A DNA stretch of 64,000 nucleotides, from NCBI GenBank assembly GCA_003609755.1, contig AP017991.1:496001-560000 (forward strand), written 5' to 3'. Shown piece by piece: positions 1-8,466 of the stretch. The translations under genes were made by a program, and so were the position numbers. Origin of the DNA: Planktothrix agardhii NIES-204 (GTDB taxonomy: Bacteria; Cyanobacteriota; Cyanobacteriia; Cyanobacteriales; Microcoleaceae). Each line of letters opens with the position of its first letter. The stretch's first letter is position 1. The notes under the pieces were generated by a model, which did no database searches, was not told the DNA's origin, and saw only the letters and a program-made list of their open reading frames with translations.

Positions 1-626
1 GCCGTTTCTTCGGTGTCTACCTGAGAATATAACTTCAGTTGCAGATCTAAAAAGGTTTTCAGACGCCGATCACCGTCTAAATTATACAACCGTAGGGCAT
101 CAGCCACCGTCATCAGGGTAAAAGGCAGAGTAATCAAGGTATCAGGGCGAACCGCTTGGAGCAATTGCCACAGATCCCATAAATTCCCAGGAGGGAGCAC
201 GGGATCACGGGATTGAAACCGCCAACTAGCATGAAATAGGGTAGTCATTAACTGCCAAAAGGGTTCACTCCCGGGAAATTGTCGCTGTCTTTCCTGTTGC
301 CATTTTTGGGGATCTCGCCACACCTGAATCGGTTCAGTTTCTTCGGGTAAAAAAACGGCACAAGCGGGATCACAGGGAGTCGCGGCGGGTAATTCAATTC
401 CTAACTCCTTGAAAATACGGTGATGAATCCCACCCGGTTCGAGTCCGGCTACCTGAGTCGCTCCGACATCAAAGGTAAACCCCCGACGTTGAAAGGTAGA
501 AGCACACCCTCCTGGGACAATTCCTTGGTCGAAGATTAAAACCGAATATCCTCGATGGGCCAACAATGCCCCGGCGGTTAATCCCCCAATTCCAGCCCCA
601 ATCACGATCACTCGTTCTGTGTTCAC
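1..626 (-). CDS. crtD: C-3',4' desaturase CrtD, 5' part only
   Basis: The N-terminal 208 residues of a FAD-dependent carotenoid desaturase; the gene runs off the left edge. Residues 6-31 form a Rossmann FAD fold with VIGAGIGGLTAG, followed by PGGCASTF and FDVGATQVAGLEPGGIHH, the pattern of cyanobacterial CrtD. CrtD introduces the 3',4' double bond when the end group of myxol glycosides is made, at the membrane. An in-frame TAG lies 15 bases upstream, so the GTG at 626 is the only plausible start. About 500 residues are usual for the family. It points the same way as bgtA downstream of the intergenic gap, but nothing links the two functionally. Confidence 0.85.
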   Translation of the reverse strand, partial: MNTERVIVIGAGIGGLTAGALLAHRGYSVLIFDQGIVPGGCASTFQRRGFTFDVGATQVAGLEPGGIHHRIFKELGIELPAATPCDPACAVFLPEETEPIQVWRDPQKWQQERQRQFPGSEPFWQLMTTLFHASWRFQSRDPVLPPGNLWDLWQLLQAVRPDTLITLPFTLMTVADALRLYNLDGDRRLKTFLDLQLKLYSQVDTEET

Positions 627-664
627 CTTAGTAGATCCCTAGTTACTTAATATATTTTAATACA

Positions 665-1444
665 TTAAAGAATTTGAGACAGAAACTTTTGAGTTCGTTC
701 TTCTTGAGGATTGGTAAAAAATTCTTCTGGGGTTCCTTCTTCGACTAAGATTCCATCGGCCATTAACACAATTCTATCGGCGACTTCTCGCGCAAATCCG
801 ACTTCATGGGTAACACAAACCATCGTCATTCCCGACTCGGCTAAAGTTCGCATCACGTCTAAAACTTCGCGTACCATTTCCGGGTCTAAAGCAGAAGTAG
901 GTTCATCAAATAACATAATTTTAGGCTGCATTGCTAAGGCTCTAGCAATCGCAACTCGTTGTTGTTGGCCGCCAGATAATTGACCCGGATATTTTTTTGC
1001 CTGTTCTAAAATTCCCACCCTTTCTAATAATTGTAAAGCTACTTCTTCGGCTTTTGCCTTCGGCCAACGTCTGACCCAAATCGGAGCTAAAGTGACATTT
1101 TGTAAAATACTTAAATGAGGAAATAAATTAAACTGTTGAAACACCATTCCCACTTCTTTGCGAATTTCTTCAATATTTTTTAAATCATGGGATAAATTAA
1201 TTCCATCTATGACAATACTTCCCTGTTGAAATTCTTCTAAAGCATTAAATGTGCGAATAAAAGTCGATTTTCCCGAACCAGACGGCCCCATAATCACCAC
1301 AACTTCTCCCCGTCCCACCGAAAGGCTAACCCCTCTAAGGGCGTGGAAATTATTGCCATACCATTTATGCACATCGGTAGCAATAATAGCAGTATCTTCT
1401 GTAAGTGATGCAATTGGGTTGGTATTAGGCTGTATTTGTGTCAT
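665..1444 (-). CDS. bgtA: Polar amino-acid ABC transporter ATPase, BgtA-like
   Basis: A 259-residue ATPase of the GlnQ/HisP/BgtA type that powers amino-acid uptake from the cytoplasmic face of the membrane. Walker A is GPSGSGKST (about 53-61), the signature is [12 protein letters not shown], Walker B is [13 protein letters not shown], and the switch histidine is in [10 protein letters not shown]. In Anabaena bgtA follows natF-natG-natH and is shared by two amino-acid systems (established knowledge). Here the likely permease partner natH lies 5.7 kb away on the same strand, separated by an opposite-strand sensory cassette. The binding protein and second permease are not in the window. The substrate cannot be read from the ATPase alone. 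Confidence 0.88.
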   Translation of the reverse strand: MTQIQPNTNPIASLTEDTAIIATDVHKWYGNNFHALRGVSLSVGRGEVVVIMGPSGSGKSTFIRTFNALEEFQQGSIVIDGINLSHDLKNIEEIRKEVGMVFQQFNLFPHLSILQNVTLAPIWVRRWPKAKAEEVALQLLERVGILEQAKKYPGQLSGGQQQRVAIARALAMQPKIMLFDEPTSALDPEMVREVLDVMRTLAESGMTMVCVTHEVGFAREVADRIVLMADGILVEEGTPEEFFTNPQEERTQKFLSQIL

Positions 1445-1663
1445 GGCTTTAAATTGGGGTTAGTATTCAGCAGTAGATTCATTGTTCTATAGATTATTAT
1501 ATGGTGTTGATCCCTAGACACAATTCGGATAGTTTTTCGCTTAACTACACCTTCAATCAGCAAGGACGGGGTTATCTCCCCCCTCAGCAGGTATCCGAAT
1601 TCCTTGTGATCTAATTTTCAAAGTTATAATCAAAAATATGTTAAGTGCTTGAGGGAACCACAA

Positions 1664-2746
1664 TTGAATCAGCCTTCTATTTTAGTGGTCGATGATCAAC
1701 CTCGTAATTTTGATGTCCTGGAATCACTGTTAAGCAGTCAGAATTATGAGTTACACTATGCTTCTAGTGGACAAGAAGCCCTCGAATCCCTAGAACTCAT
1801 CCCACTGGATCTAATTTTATTAGATGTGATGATGCCAGAAATGGACGGGATTGAGGTTTGCTCTCGGATTAAAGCCAATCCCCAATGGCAATCAATTCCG
1901 ATTATTATGGTGACAGCATTAACGGAGAAAGAAGACCTGGCTCTATGTTTAAGTGCCGGTGCTGATGATTTTTTGAGCAAACCCGTTAATGGTCTGGAAC
2001 TTCGCGCTAGAGTTCATTCGATGCTACGGATTAAGCAACAATACGACAATCTACAAACCCTACTGAAATTGCGAGAAGATCTGGTCAAGATGTTAGTTCA
2101 TGATCTTAGAAATCCCCTAGCTGGGATCTTGTTAGGGTTGGAGATGTTGACCTATCCCAAGCTATCACCAGAGGCAAAACAAGAGAAAATAGTTAAAATA
2201 AAATTATCAGGGCAAAAGTTATCAGGCTTAATTGATGATTTATTGCTGATGGCGAGGATAGAATCGGGTAAAATTGCTCTCAATCTCAGCCCAGTTGATC
2301 TAGGAAATATGCTACGGAAATTGGTTAAAGATTTTGAATTTAACGCCTCTCAGAAAAAGATTGAAATCATCACCCAAATTCCTGATTTTGATGGCACGAT
2401 TAAGATAGATCAAGCGATGTTTCAGCGAGTTTTAGATAATTTACTCTCTAATTCTATTAAGTTCTCTCCCCAAGAAAGTCAGATTATCGTCATTGCTGAA
2501 CATCTCCCCGAAGGAGGGACAAAAATTAAAATTGCTGATTATGGGCAAGGCGTACCCGATAATTTAAAACAATGTATTTTCGAGAAATATGAAATTGGGA
2601 CTCTGATGCAAGGTGTCTCTCAAATCGGATTGGGATTAGCTTTTTGTAAAATGATTGTCGAAGCTCATAGTGGCACAATTATCGTTGAAAATAATCAACC
2701 TCAAGGGGCAATTTTTGAAATTACCTTGCCCAATAATATTACCTAA
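1664..2746 (+). CDS. Response-regulator/histidine-kinase fusion (REC-HisKA-HATPase)
   Basis: A soluble two-component protein. It has an N-terminal receiver domain (ILVVDDQ, phospho-acceptor Asp54 in LLDVMMPEMDG, Lys in SKPVNG) and a HisKA domain with His146 in VHDLRNP. The HATPase_c domain carries N box DNLLSNSIKFSP, G1 DYGQGVP and G2 GLGLAF. The open frame extends to a TTG at 1649, but the TTG at 1664 has GAGGGA (1651-1656) at good spacing and gives the family start LNQPSILVVDD, so 1664 is preferred (360 aa). No ATG is available. It opens a tight four-gene run (gaps of about 5-21 bases) with a CBS protein, a solute-binding lipoprotein and a hybrid kinase, suggesting one signalling pathway. 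There is no DNA-binding output domain. Confidence 0.85.
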   Translation: MNQPSILVVDDQPRNFDVLESLLSSQNYELHYASSGQEALESLELIPLDLILLDVMMPEMDGIEVCSRIKANPQWQSIPIIMVTALTEKEDLALCLSAGADDFLSKPVNGLELRARVHSMLRIKQQYDNLQTLLKLREDLVKMLVHDLRNPLAGILLGLEMLTYPKLSPEAKQEKIVKIKLSGQKLSGLIDDLLLMARIESGKIALNLSPVDLGNMLRKLVKDFEFNASQKKIEIITQIPDFDGTIKIDQAMFQRVLDNLLSNSIKFSPQESQIIVIAEHLPEGGTKIKIADYGQGVPDNLKQCIFEKYEIGTLMQGVSQIGLGLAFCKMIVEAHSGTIIVENNQPQGAIFEITLPNNIT

Positions 2747-2767
2747 CTAACTAACCTGATTCAGATC

Positions 2768-3220
2768 ATGTTGACATCGTTGACATCATTGACATCGGCA
2801 AGTGCTATCACCCAAACGGAACCAACATCTGCCATCGTGGGTAATCCCCTGATTGTTGCACCGGATACGGCCGTTAGGGATGCGATCTCGCAAATGAGTG
2901 GACTGCATACAGTTTGTTCGATGTCCACCATCGGCAATAACCGGCCAGAGGAATTACACCTTGAAGCTCGGTCAAGTTGTGTCCTAATTGCTGAGAATCA
3001 GAAATTATTAGGCATTCTCACCGAGAGAGATGTGGTACGCCTGAGTACCGAGAAACGCTCCTTAGAGAGTCTGATCGTCCGGGAGGTCATGGCCCATCCA
3101 GTTGTCACCCTCTATGAGTCGGCTTTTACGGATTTGTTTTTTGCAATTAACCTGCTCAAACAGCACCGGATTCGCCATTTACCCATTCTCAACGACCAAG
3201 ATCAAATAGTTAAATATTAG
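2768..3220 (+). CDS. CBS-domain protein, shortened at the C-terminus
   Basis: A 150-residue protein with one whole CBS motif (SSCVLIAENQKLLGILTERDVV) and most of a second (VTLYESAFTDLFFAINLL, RIRHLPIL). It ends at DQIVKY, exactly where the 609-aa kinase at 61178-63007 continues GQLVGVITPERIRQ. The final strand and helix of the second CBS are therefore missing. CBS pairs usually bind adenosine nucleotides and regulate attached domains; here none is attached. Residues 2-10 are LTS three times, encoded by three tandem 9-base TTGACATCR units just after the start ATG. It sits 21 bases after the REC-kinase and 17 before the lipoprotein gene. It may be a remnant of a longer CBS-kinase or a working small sensor subunit. 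Confidence 0.7.
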   Translation: MLTSLTSLTSASAITQTEPTSAIVGNPLIVAPDTAVRDAISQMSGLHTVCSMSTIGNNRPEELHLEARSSCVLIAENQKLLGILTERDVVRLSTEKRSLESLIVREVMAHPVVTLYESAFTDLFFAINLLKQHRIRHLPILNDQDQIVKY

Positions 3221-3237
3221 CCCAGCAGAAAAACTAA

Positions 3238-4245
3238 ATGAAAAGAGCAACAAAGCCACAATGGCGAAAATATCTAAAATACTTAATCTTCAGTTTCATG
3301 ACCGGAATTTTAGCGATCGCCCTGGTCAATTGTACCCCTCAATCCTCCAGTCCATTACGGATTGGGATGAATCTCTGGCCCGGATATGAAACCTTATATT
3401 TAGCTGAGGATCTCGGTTATTATGACAACCAGCCGATCAAATTGGTAGATTATCCTTCAGGAACAGAAGAAGTTAGAGCCTATCGCAATAATGAAATTGA
3501 AGGGGCGGGATTATCAATTGATCAAGCCTTATCTATCGCCGCCACCCAAGAAAATCTTAGAATTATTGCAATTATGGATGTTTCCCGGGGTGCAGATGTA
3601 ATTTTAGGACAACCCGAGATTACTAATATTAAAGCCTTAAAAGGAAAGCGAGTCGGACTAGAACCAACTGCTTTGGGATCTTTTTTTATAGATCGGGCAC
3701 TAGAAAAAAATGGGATGTCTGTTAAAGATATTGAGATTGTTTCTGTAGAGCCATTAGAACATGAAAAAGCGTATAAACAGAGAAAAATAGATGCAGTTGT
3801 TACCTTTGGGCCTCCCGTGGCTAAAATATTAGAAGCCGGGGCTAAAGTATTGTTTGATAGTAGTCAGATTCCGGGAGAAATTGTAGATGTTTTGGTTGTG
3901 AGTACCGACGCGATCGCTAATTCTCCTGAAAGCATTCAATCATTAGTTAATGGCCGATTTCGAGCCTTAAAATATTTAGAAGAAAACCCTCAAGAAGCAG
4001 CAACTCGCATCGCCAAACGAACACAAGTAACACCAGACACAATTTTGAATTCCTTTAAAGGTATAGATCAACTCAACTTAGAAGAAAATCAAAAATTATT
4101 CAATCAAAATAATCCCTCCTTTGTCCAGGGGAGCAAAAAACTGATCAACATTATGCGAGAAAAAAAATTATTACCCAAAGATATTGATATAAATACAATC
4201 CTAGATGATCAGTTTATTAAGAACGCTAACTTATCAACTCCCTAA
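3238..4245 (+). CDS. Solute-binding lipoprotein of the SsuA/NMT1 type, orphan
   Basis: A 335-residue periplasmic binding protein. A basic N-terminus and hydrophobic stretch (about 15-31) end in a lipobox-like ALVNC, so lipid anchoring at about Cys32 is likely. The body begins LRIGMNLWPGYETLYLAEDLGYY and carries YPSGTEEVRAYRNNEIEGAGL, GKRVGLEPTALGSFF and DAVVTFGPPVAKIL, typical of the nitrate/sulfonate/taurine/thiamine-precursor binding fold. No permease or ATPase of that class is adjacent. Instead it is 5 bases upstream of a membrane hybrid kinase with a periplasmic domain. Inference: it presents a ligand to the kinase rather than to a transporter. The ligand is unknown. Confidence 0.8.
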   Translation: MKRATKPQWRKYLKYLIFSFMTGILAIALVNCTPQSSSPLRIGMNLWPGYETLYLAEDLGYYDNQPIKLVDYPSGTEEVRAYRNNEIEGAGLSIDQALSIAATQENLRIIAIMDVSRGADVILGQPEITNIKALKGKRVGLEPTALGSFFIDRALEKNGMSVKDIEIVSVEPLEHEKAYKQRKIDAVVTFGPPVAKILEAGAKVLFDSSQIPGEIVDVLVVSTDAIANSPESIQSLVNGRFRALKYLEENPQEAATRIAKRTQVTPDTILNSFKGIDQLNLEENQKLFNQNNPSFVQGSKKLINIMREKKLLPKDIDINTILDDQFIKNANLSTP

Positions 4246-4250
4246 AATTT

Positions 4251-6812
4251 ATGCCCCAACGTTTTCCCCTACCGATAAGATTTTCAATTCCTATCATTTT
4301 AATTACTTGTGGTGGTTTTTTCGGGCTGATATCGTTTCGTCAAGAAATTATTGAAACCTCCCATACGCAAACAACAAATGCTAAAAATTATCTGAAAATT
4401 TATGCTGGACAAACAGCCAGAATATTAGATTATATGGAGCGTAAAAATAGTATAGAGGGTGGCAATATTGACGATATAGAAACTATAATTATTAGTCAAA
4501 TTGGCAGTGATCCGAATCTCTCTTTAGTGGTAAAAATAGATGATCAAAATATCATTCGTTTGTCAAGTAATTATGAACTTAAAGGAACTTCTATCACTCA
4601 AACAATAAATTATGATTATCGGTCTCATTTCGCCTCTGTAAAAGAAAAAATGGCAGGAAAGATCCTAATTTCTCAAGATCAAAAAAAGCTGATTGCAATT
4701 TATCCCTTAGTTTTACATATTTTACCTAATGAAATTAAACCTTCTCGGGTGGGCATTCTCTTGCTTGAATATGATCTAACCAGTGTTCAAAAAGAATCTT
4801 TTAACGCAGCTTTAAGGCGGTCACTAATTTTTAATGGCGTGTTAACAATATTCTGTCTGGGTTTATGGTTTTTCTTCTATTTGACTTTCACAAAACGAGT
4901 TTATCGGTTAGTTTCTGCTAGTAATAGTTTAGCCGAAGGCAAGTTAGATATCAGAACTAAATTAACAGGTTCAGATGAACTAATGCAAGTCTCTGTTGCC
5001 TTTGATCGGATGGCAGTTAAAATTCAAGAAAATGCTAATGCCTTACAATATCAAGCAGAAAGAGAAGGATTACTCAGGGAAATTACCCAACGAGTTCGTC
5101 AATCTTTAGACTTAGAAACTATTTTTAATACGGCGACAGAGGAGACTCGTAAATTTCTTGACGTGGATCGGGTTTGTATTTTTAAATTCGATCCTGAATC
5201 TGACGATAATCAGGGGGAATTTGTGTCTGAATCTGTGAAAACAGGAGTTAATTCAATTCTAAATATTAAAATCGAAGAAAATTGTTTAAAAGAACAAGAT
5301 AAATTTCCCGATCCCCAGAATCAAATTCTAATTGATGATATTTATCAAGTCAAAAAAAGTGACTGTTATTCTCGTTTTTTAGAACAATTTAAAATTCAAG
5401 CTAATTTGTTAATTCCCTTAGTTATTAATGGAAAATTCTGGGGTTTATTTTGCATTCATCAATGTTATGAACCTCGAAAATGGCAAGAATTAGAAATTGA
5501 TTATGTCCAACAAATTGCCAATCAATTATCGATCGCAATTCAACAAACAGATCTGTTTAAGCAGATTAATAAAGAATTAACAGAAAAACAGAAAGCCGAA
5601 GCAAAATTAACCGAAAGTAACCAACAATTGGAAATATCTAATCAACAACTTGCCCAAGCAACTCGTCTCAAAAATGAGTTTCTTGCTAATATGAGCCATG
5701 AATTGCGTACTCCCCTAAATGCTATTTTAGGGATGTCCGAAGCTCTCCAAGAGGAAATATTTGGCGGAATCAACGATAAACAACAACAAGCAATAGAAAC
5801 TATTGCCACCAGTGGCACTCATTTACTATCATTAATTAATGATATCCTCGATATCGCTAAAATTGAATCAGGAAAATTTGAAATAGAATGCGCTCCTACA
5901 TCCATTCAGCATTTATGCGAATCAAGTTTGCTTTTTATCAAACAGCAATCTCTACAAAAAAGGATTACAATTCAGACGAAAATTCCCCCAAAGCTACCAG
6001 AAATTATCGTAGATGAACGGCGCCTCCGACAAGTTTTAATTAATCTACTCGATAATGCTATTAAATTCACCCCCGCCGGGGGAAAAATCACATTTGATGT
6101 TACTATTGAAAATTCCTCATCTATAGGCTTTGCCGTCACCGATACGGGTATTGGTATTACTCCTGAAAATCTCGCTAAACTGTTTCAACCCTTTATCCAA
6201 ATTGATAGTGCTTTAAATCGTCAATATGCGGGGACAGGTTTAGGACTTACCCTGGTTAAACGAATTGTGGAAATGCACGGTGGGGAGGTAAAAGTTGAGA
6301 GTACAATTGATCTCGGTAGTTGTTTTGCCTTCCGTCTCCCTTGTCAAGATTTACTATTAAAATCTCCTCAATCTCCTAGTGAAAATGGGTTAAATTTAGA
6401 TCCAAGTTCTACAAATCAAGCATTACAAGAACTGTCGGTAATTCTATTAGCAGAAGATCATGAAGCTAATATTATTACTATCTCTCGTTATCTGAAGGCA
6501 AAAGGATACCAAATCATCTTAGCGGGAAATGGTCAAGAGGCAATTGATCAGGCAAAATTACACGATCCAGATTTAATTTTAATGGATATTCAGATGCCTG
6601 TTATGGATGGTTTAGAAGCAATTCAACGGATTCGTGAGGATAGCGATCGCAAACTAGCTAATATACCTATTATTGCCCTCACAGCCCTAGCAATGACTAG
6701 CGATAAACAAAAATGCTTAGAAGCAGGTGCAAATGACTATTTGACTAAACCTGTTAAACTCAGTCAACTCACAAGTACAATTCAACAAATATTAGCCCAA
6801 GGGAAAAACTAA
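4251..6812 (+). CDS. Membrane hybrid histidine kinase (HAMP-GAF-HisKA-HATPase-REC)
   Basis: An 853-residue sensor kinase. Membrane segments at about 10-28 and 190-212 enclose a periplasmic domain of about 160 residues. A HAMP linker (SLAEGKLDIRTKLTGSDEL), a GAF domain (about 275-430) and a coiled coil follow. The HisKA has His483 in MSHELRTPLNAIL; the HATPase has N box NLLDNAIKFTP, G1 DTGIGI and G2 GTGLGLTLVKR. The C-terminal receiver has Asp779 in LMDIQMPVMDG. All catalytic residues are present. It is last in the plus-strand cassette and immediately follows the lipoprotein gene, which suggests that the lipoprotein feeds its periplasmic domain. The final phosphate acceptor is not obvious from the window. 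Confidence 0.88.
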   Translation: MPQRFPLPIRFSIPIILITCGGFFGLISFRQEIIETSHTQTTNAKNYLKIYAGQTARILDYMERKNSIEGGNIDDIETIIISQIGSDPNLSLVVKIDDQNIIRLSSNYELKGTSITQTINYDYRSHFASVKEKMAGKILISQDQKKLIAIYPLVLHILPNEIKPSRVGILLLEYDLTSVQKESFNAALRRSLIFNGVLTIFCLGLWFFFYLTFTKRVYRLVSASNSLAEGKLDIRTKLTGSDELMQVSVAFDRMAVKIQENANALQYQAEREGLLREITQRVRQSLDLETIFNTATEETRKFLDVDRVCIFKFDPESDDNQGEFVSESVKTGVNSILNIKIEENCLKEQDKFPDPQNQILIDDIYQVKKSDCYSRFLEQFKIQANLLIPLVINGKFWGLFCIHQCYEPRKWQELEIDYVQQIANQLSIAIQQTDLFKQINKELTEKQKAEAKLTESNQQLEISNQQLAQATRLKNEFLANMSHELRTPLNAILGMSEALQEEIFGGINDKQQQAIETIATSGTHLLSLINDILDIAKIESGKFEIECAPTSIQHLCESSLLFIKQQSLQKRITIQTKIPPKLPEIIVDERRLRQVLINLLDNAIKFTPAGGKITFDVTIENSSSIGFAVTDTGIGITPENLAKLFQPFIQIDSALNRQYAGTGLGLTLVKRIVEMHGGEVKVESTIDLGSCFAFRLPCQDLLLKSPQSPSENGLNLDPSSTNQALQELSVILLAEDHEANIITISRYLKAKGYQIILAGNGQEAIDQAKLHDPDLILMDIQMPVMDGLEAIQRIREDSDRKLANIPIIALTALAMTSDKQKCLEAGANDYLTKPVKLSQLTSTIQQILAQGKN

Positions 6813-6846
6813 TCAATGTGTTATAGCAGGGAACACCGGAACATTC

Positions 6847-6880
6847 CCCCCAAACCCCCCGTGCACGGGGGGTTTGGGGG
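6847..6880. repeat. Perfect 34-bp C/G palindrome
   Basis: The arms read CCCCCAAACCCCCCGTG and its exact complement, centred on GTGCAC. It can fold as a very stable hairpin between two convergent genes and could stop transcription from either side, although it has no U-run. The core CCCCCCGTRCAYGGGG recurs at 58437-58451 and, in frame, inside the LOV-GGDEF-EAL gene near 39873. It is therefore a mobile repeat family and not a local accident. Confidence 0.8.
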
Positions 6881-6885
6881 AGGAG

Positions 6886-6929
6886 GGAACAGGGTAGAAG
6901 ATGTGTAATTAATTCTGTTTAGGTACTTA
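6886..6929 (+). repeat. Dispersed 44-base repeat, copy 1
   Basis: Begins GGAACAGGGTAGA and ends TTTAGGTACTTA. It matches 42429-42472 with three differences in 44 positions, in the same orientation. Both copies sit in intergenic DNA. Confidence 0.75.
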
Positions 6930-7086
6930 TCTGTTTACCTCGTTAAGAAATATTACGAATTGGGGATAGAAAGAAGTGATTAGCCACCCGAACAAGTATT
7001 TGTAGGAAACATTCAGGGATGGAATATTAGTTACATTAAATCCGTGAGGATTTTTGCTACTTGGCGGACTTTGTTTGTATAGATGC

Positions 7087-7141
7087 GAATTCTATTCGCC
7101 CAAAACTATTCTATTCTATTCGCTATTATATTCGCTATTCA
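7087..7141. repeat. Short degenerate tandem repeat with TATTCGC units
   Basis: The motif TTCTATTCGC or CTATTATATTCGC recurs three to four times in about 55 bases just before the 3' end of natH. It looks like slippage-generated sequence; no function is evident. Confidence 0.5.
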
Positions 7142-7162
7142 CCCCAAACAAAAAGGGTTTAT

Positions 7163-8380
7163 TTATTTATGCTCCGTATTCAATTGTTGTTCTAATTTTT
7201 GACTAGCTATCGACATCCCATAACAAAATACCCAGTACAAAATCCCAACGAAAATATAAACCTCTAAATGTCGTCCTAAAAACTTAGGGTTGGCTAAAAT
7301 AGAGCGACTTATTCCTAATAATTCCATTAATCCCACAATTGACAGTAAAGTTGTATCTTGAAATAGGCTAATAAACTGACCTACAATTGAAGGAATTGCC
7401 ACTTTTAAGGCTTGGGGTAAAACAATTAAACTCACCGTTAAAGGTGTATTTAATCCCAATGCTTTAGCGGCTTCGGTTTGACCTCTGGGAATACCTTGTA
7501 AACCCCCTCGGATGTTCTCCGCTAAATAGGCTGAACTAAACATAGTTAATCCAATAATAGCGCGTAAAATGCGATCGGGTCGCGCTCCTTCAGGAAGGAA
7601 TAAAGGCAGTAAAATTTGACCCATAAATAGAATAGTAATTAAGGGTAATCCTCGAATTACTTCAATATAAACCGTTGATAAAATTCTGATTATGGGTAAA
7701 TTGCTTTGTCGCCCTAATGCTAATAATATTCCAATGGGAAAACATAATAAAATACTAATAATTGACATCAATAATGTCAACATTAGTCCCCCCCATAGGT
7801 TAGTTTCAACTACTTTTAATCCCAGTCCACCGCCAATAAACCAAACACAAATTAATAGTAATAAAAACCAAGAAAAAGGCAACCACTTTCCCAGTTTTGG
7901 TTGAGTATTTCCAATGGTTTTACCCCCCCAAGCACCCGCTACCAATAATAATATCATCACAATTAATAGCAGACGAAAAACTATTGGAGTGGGAGTAATA
8001 ACCGCTAAAATTCCGATTAAACTAATCCCAATTAAGATATTTTTACTAAATAAAATTCTGGTATTTCTAGCTAAAAATCCCCAGGTTATCCCAGAAAAAA
8101 TCGCAATCATTCCCAGCATAACCCACAATCGCCAATATTGATCAACGGGAAAACGCCCCACAAAAAATAGGGGGAAGTTAGCAGGAATTACAGCCCATTT
8201 AGCAGTAGTAAAAGCCCAAGATATAAACCCCGTTAGCATTGACAATAACAGGGAACTAATTCCAATCGTAATTAGGGTATTATACCAAGTATTAAATAAG
8301 TTTTTTTGTAACCATTCCTTTGCGCTTAAAGCAATGGTTTCAGGCGGTTGATGGCTGGGCGGGGATTGTACAGAAGTCAT
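7163..8380 (-). CDS. natH: Amino-acid ABC transporter permease, NatH/AapM-like
   Basis: A 405-residue inner-membrane permease of the HisM/AapM/BztC type with about eight hydrophobic segments. The C-terminal half carries the transport-domain signature: EVIRGLPLITILF, then ENIRGGLQGIPRGQTEAAKALGLN (the EAA loop that docks on the ATPase) and LFQDTTLLSIVGLMELL. In Anabaena NatH works with NatF, NatG and the ATPase BgtA for acidic and neutral polar amino acids (established knowledge). Here only natH and, 5.7 kb downstream on the same strand, bgtA are seen; natG and natF are absent from the window. The start ATG at 8380 is preceded by a long inverted repeat (8411-8446). The gene symbol is by resemblance. 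Confidence 0.8.
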   Translation of the reverse strand: MTSVQSPPSHQPPETIALSAKEWLQKNLFNTWYNTLITIGISSLLLSMLTGFISWAFTTAKWAVIPANFPLFFVGRFPVDQYWRLWVMLGMIAIFSGITWGFLARNTRILFSKNILIGISLIGILAVITPTPIVFRLLLIVMILLLVAGAWGGKTIGNTQPKLGKWLPFSWFLLLLICVWFIGGGLGLKVVETNLWGGLMLTLLMSIISILLCFPIGILLALGRQSNLPIIRILSTVYIEVIRGLPLITILFMGQILLPLFLPEGARPDRILRAIIGLTMFSSAYLAENIRGGLQGIPRGQTEAAKALGLNTPLTVSLIVLPQALKVAIPSIVGQFISLFQDTTLLSIVGLMELLGISRSILANPKFLGRHLEVYIFVGILYWVFCYGMSIASQKLEQQLNTEHK

Positions 8381-8410
8381 TGTCTATTAGATCTTGTATT
8401 TTGGGTTTTT

Positions 8411-8446
8411 ATTATAGCGGTATAGGGGAAAATATACCACTATAAT
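8411..8446 (-). promoter_or_regulatory. 14-bp-arm hairpin upstream of natH
   Basis: Two 14-base arms surround an 8-base loop. On the plus strand one pair is C-A. On the minus strand, the direction of rlmN and natH transcription, the same pair becomes U-G, so the RNA helix is unbroken. It lies 31 bases before the natH start and 21 after the rlmN stop. No U-run follows, so a leader structure or processing site is as likely as a terminator. It is not an NtcA box: the GTA-TAC spacing is 12, not 8. Confidence 0.6.
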
Positions 8447-8466
8447 CAAAATATACTCTTGAAAAT

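Larger units (their letters stand above)
6813..7162. other. Intergenic region between convergent genes, repeat-filled
   Basis: No gene is supported here. The stretch lies between the 3' ends of the hybrid kinase and natH. It contains a 34-bp perfect palindrome (6847-6880), a dispersed 44-base repeat (6886-6929) and a short tandem run with TATTCGC units (about 7087-7141). Confidence 0.7.

Noticed and set aside
441-470. GGTTCGAGTCC as part of a tRNA
   Set aside because: It lies in the crtD coding sequence and codes for the conserved AGLEPGG segment.
1638-1652. Mini reading frame ATG TTA AGT GCT TGA just before the REC-kinase
   Set aside because: Five codons, no ribosome site, and it overlaps the better-supported TTG region; taken as chance.
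2771-2797. Three TTGACA-containing 9-mers as stacked -35 boxes
   Set aside because: They lie inside the coding start of the CBS protein, read cleanly as LTS repeats, and no matching -10 follows at 16-18 bases.
8419-8438. GGTATA-N8-TATACC as an NtcA site upstream of natH
   Set aside because: The GTA to TAC distance is 12, not 8; the symmetry is explained by the longer hairpin.
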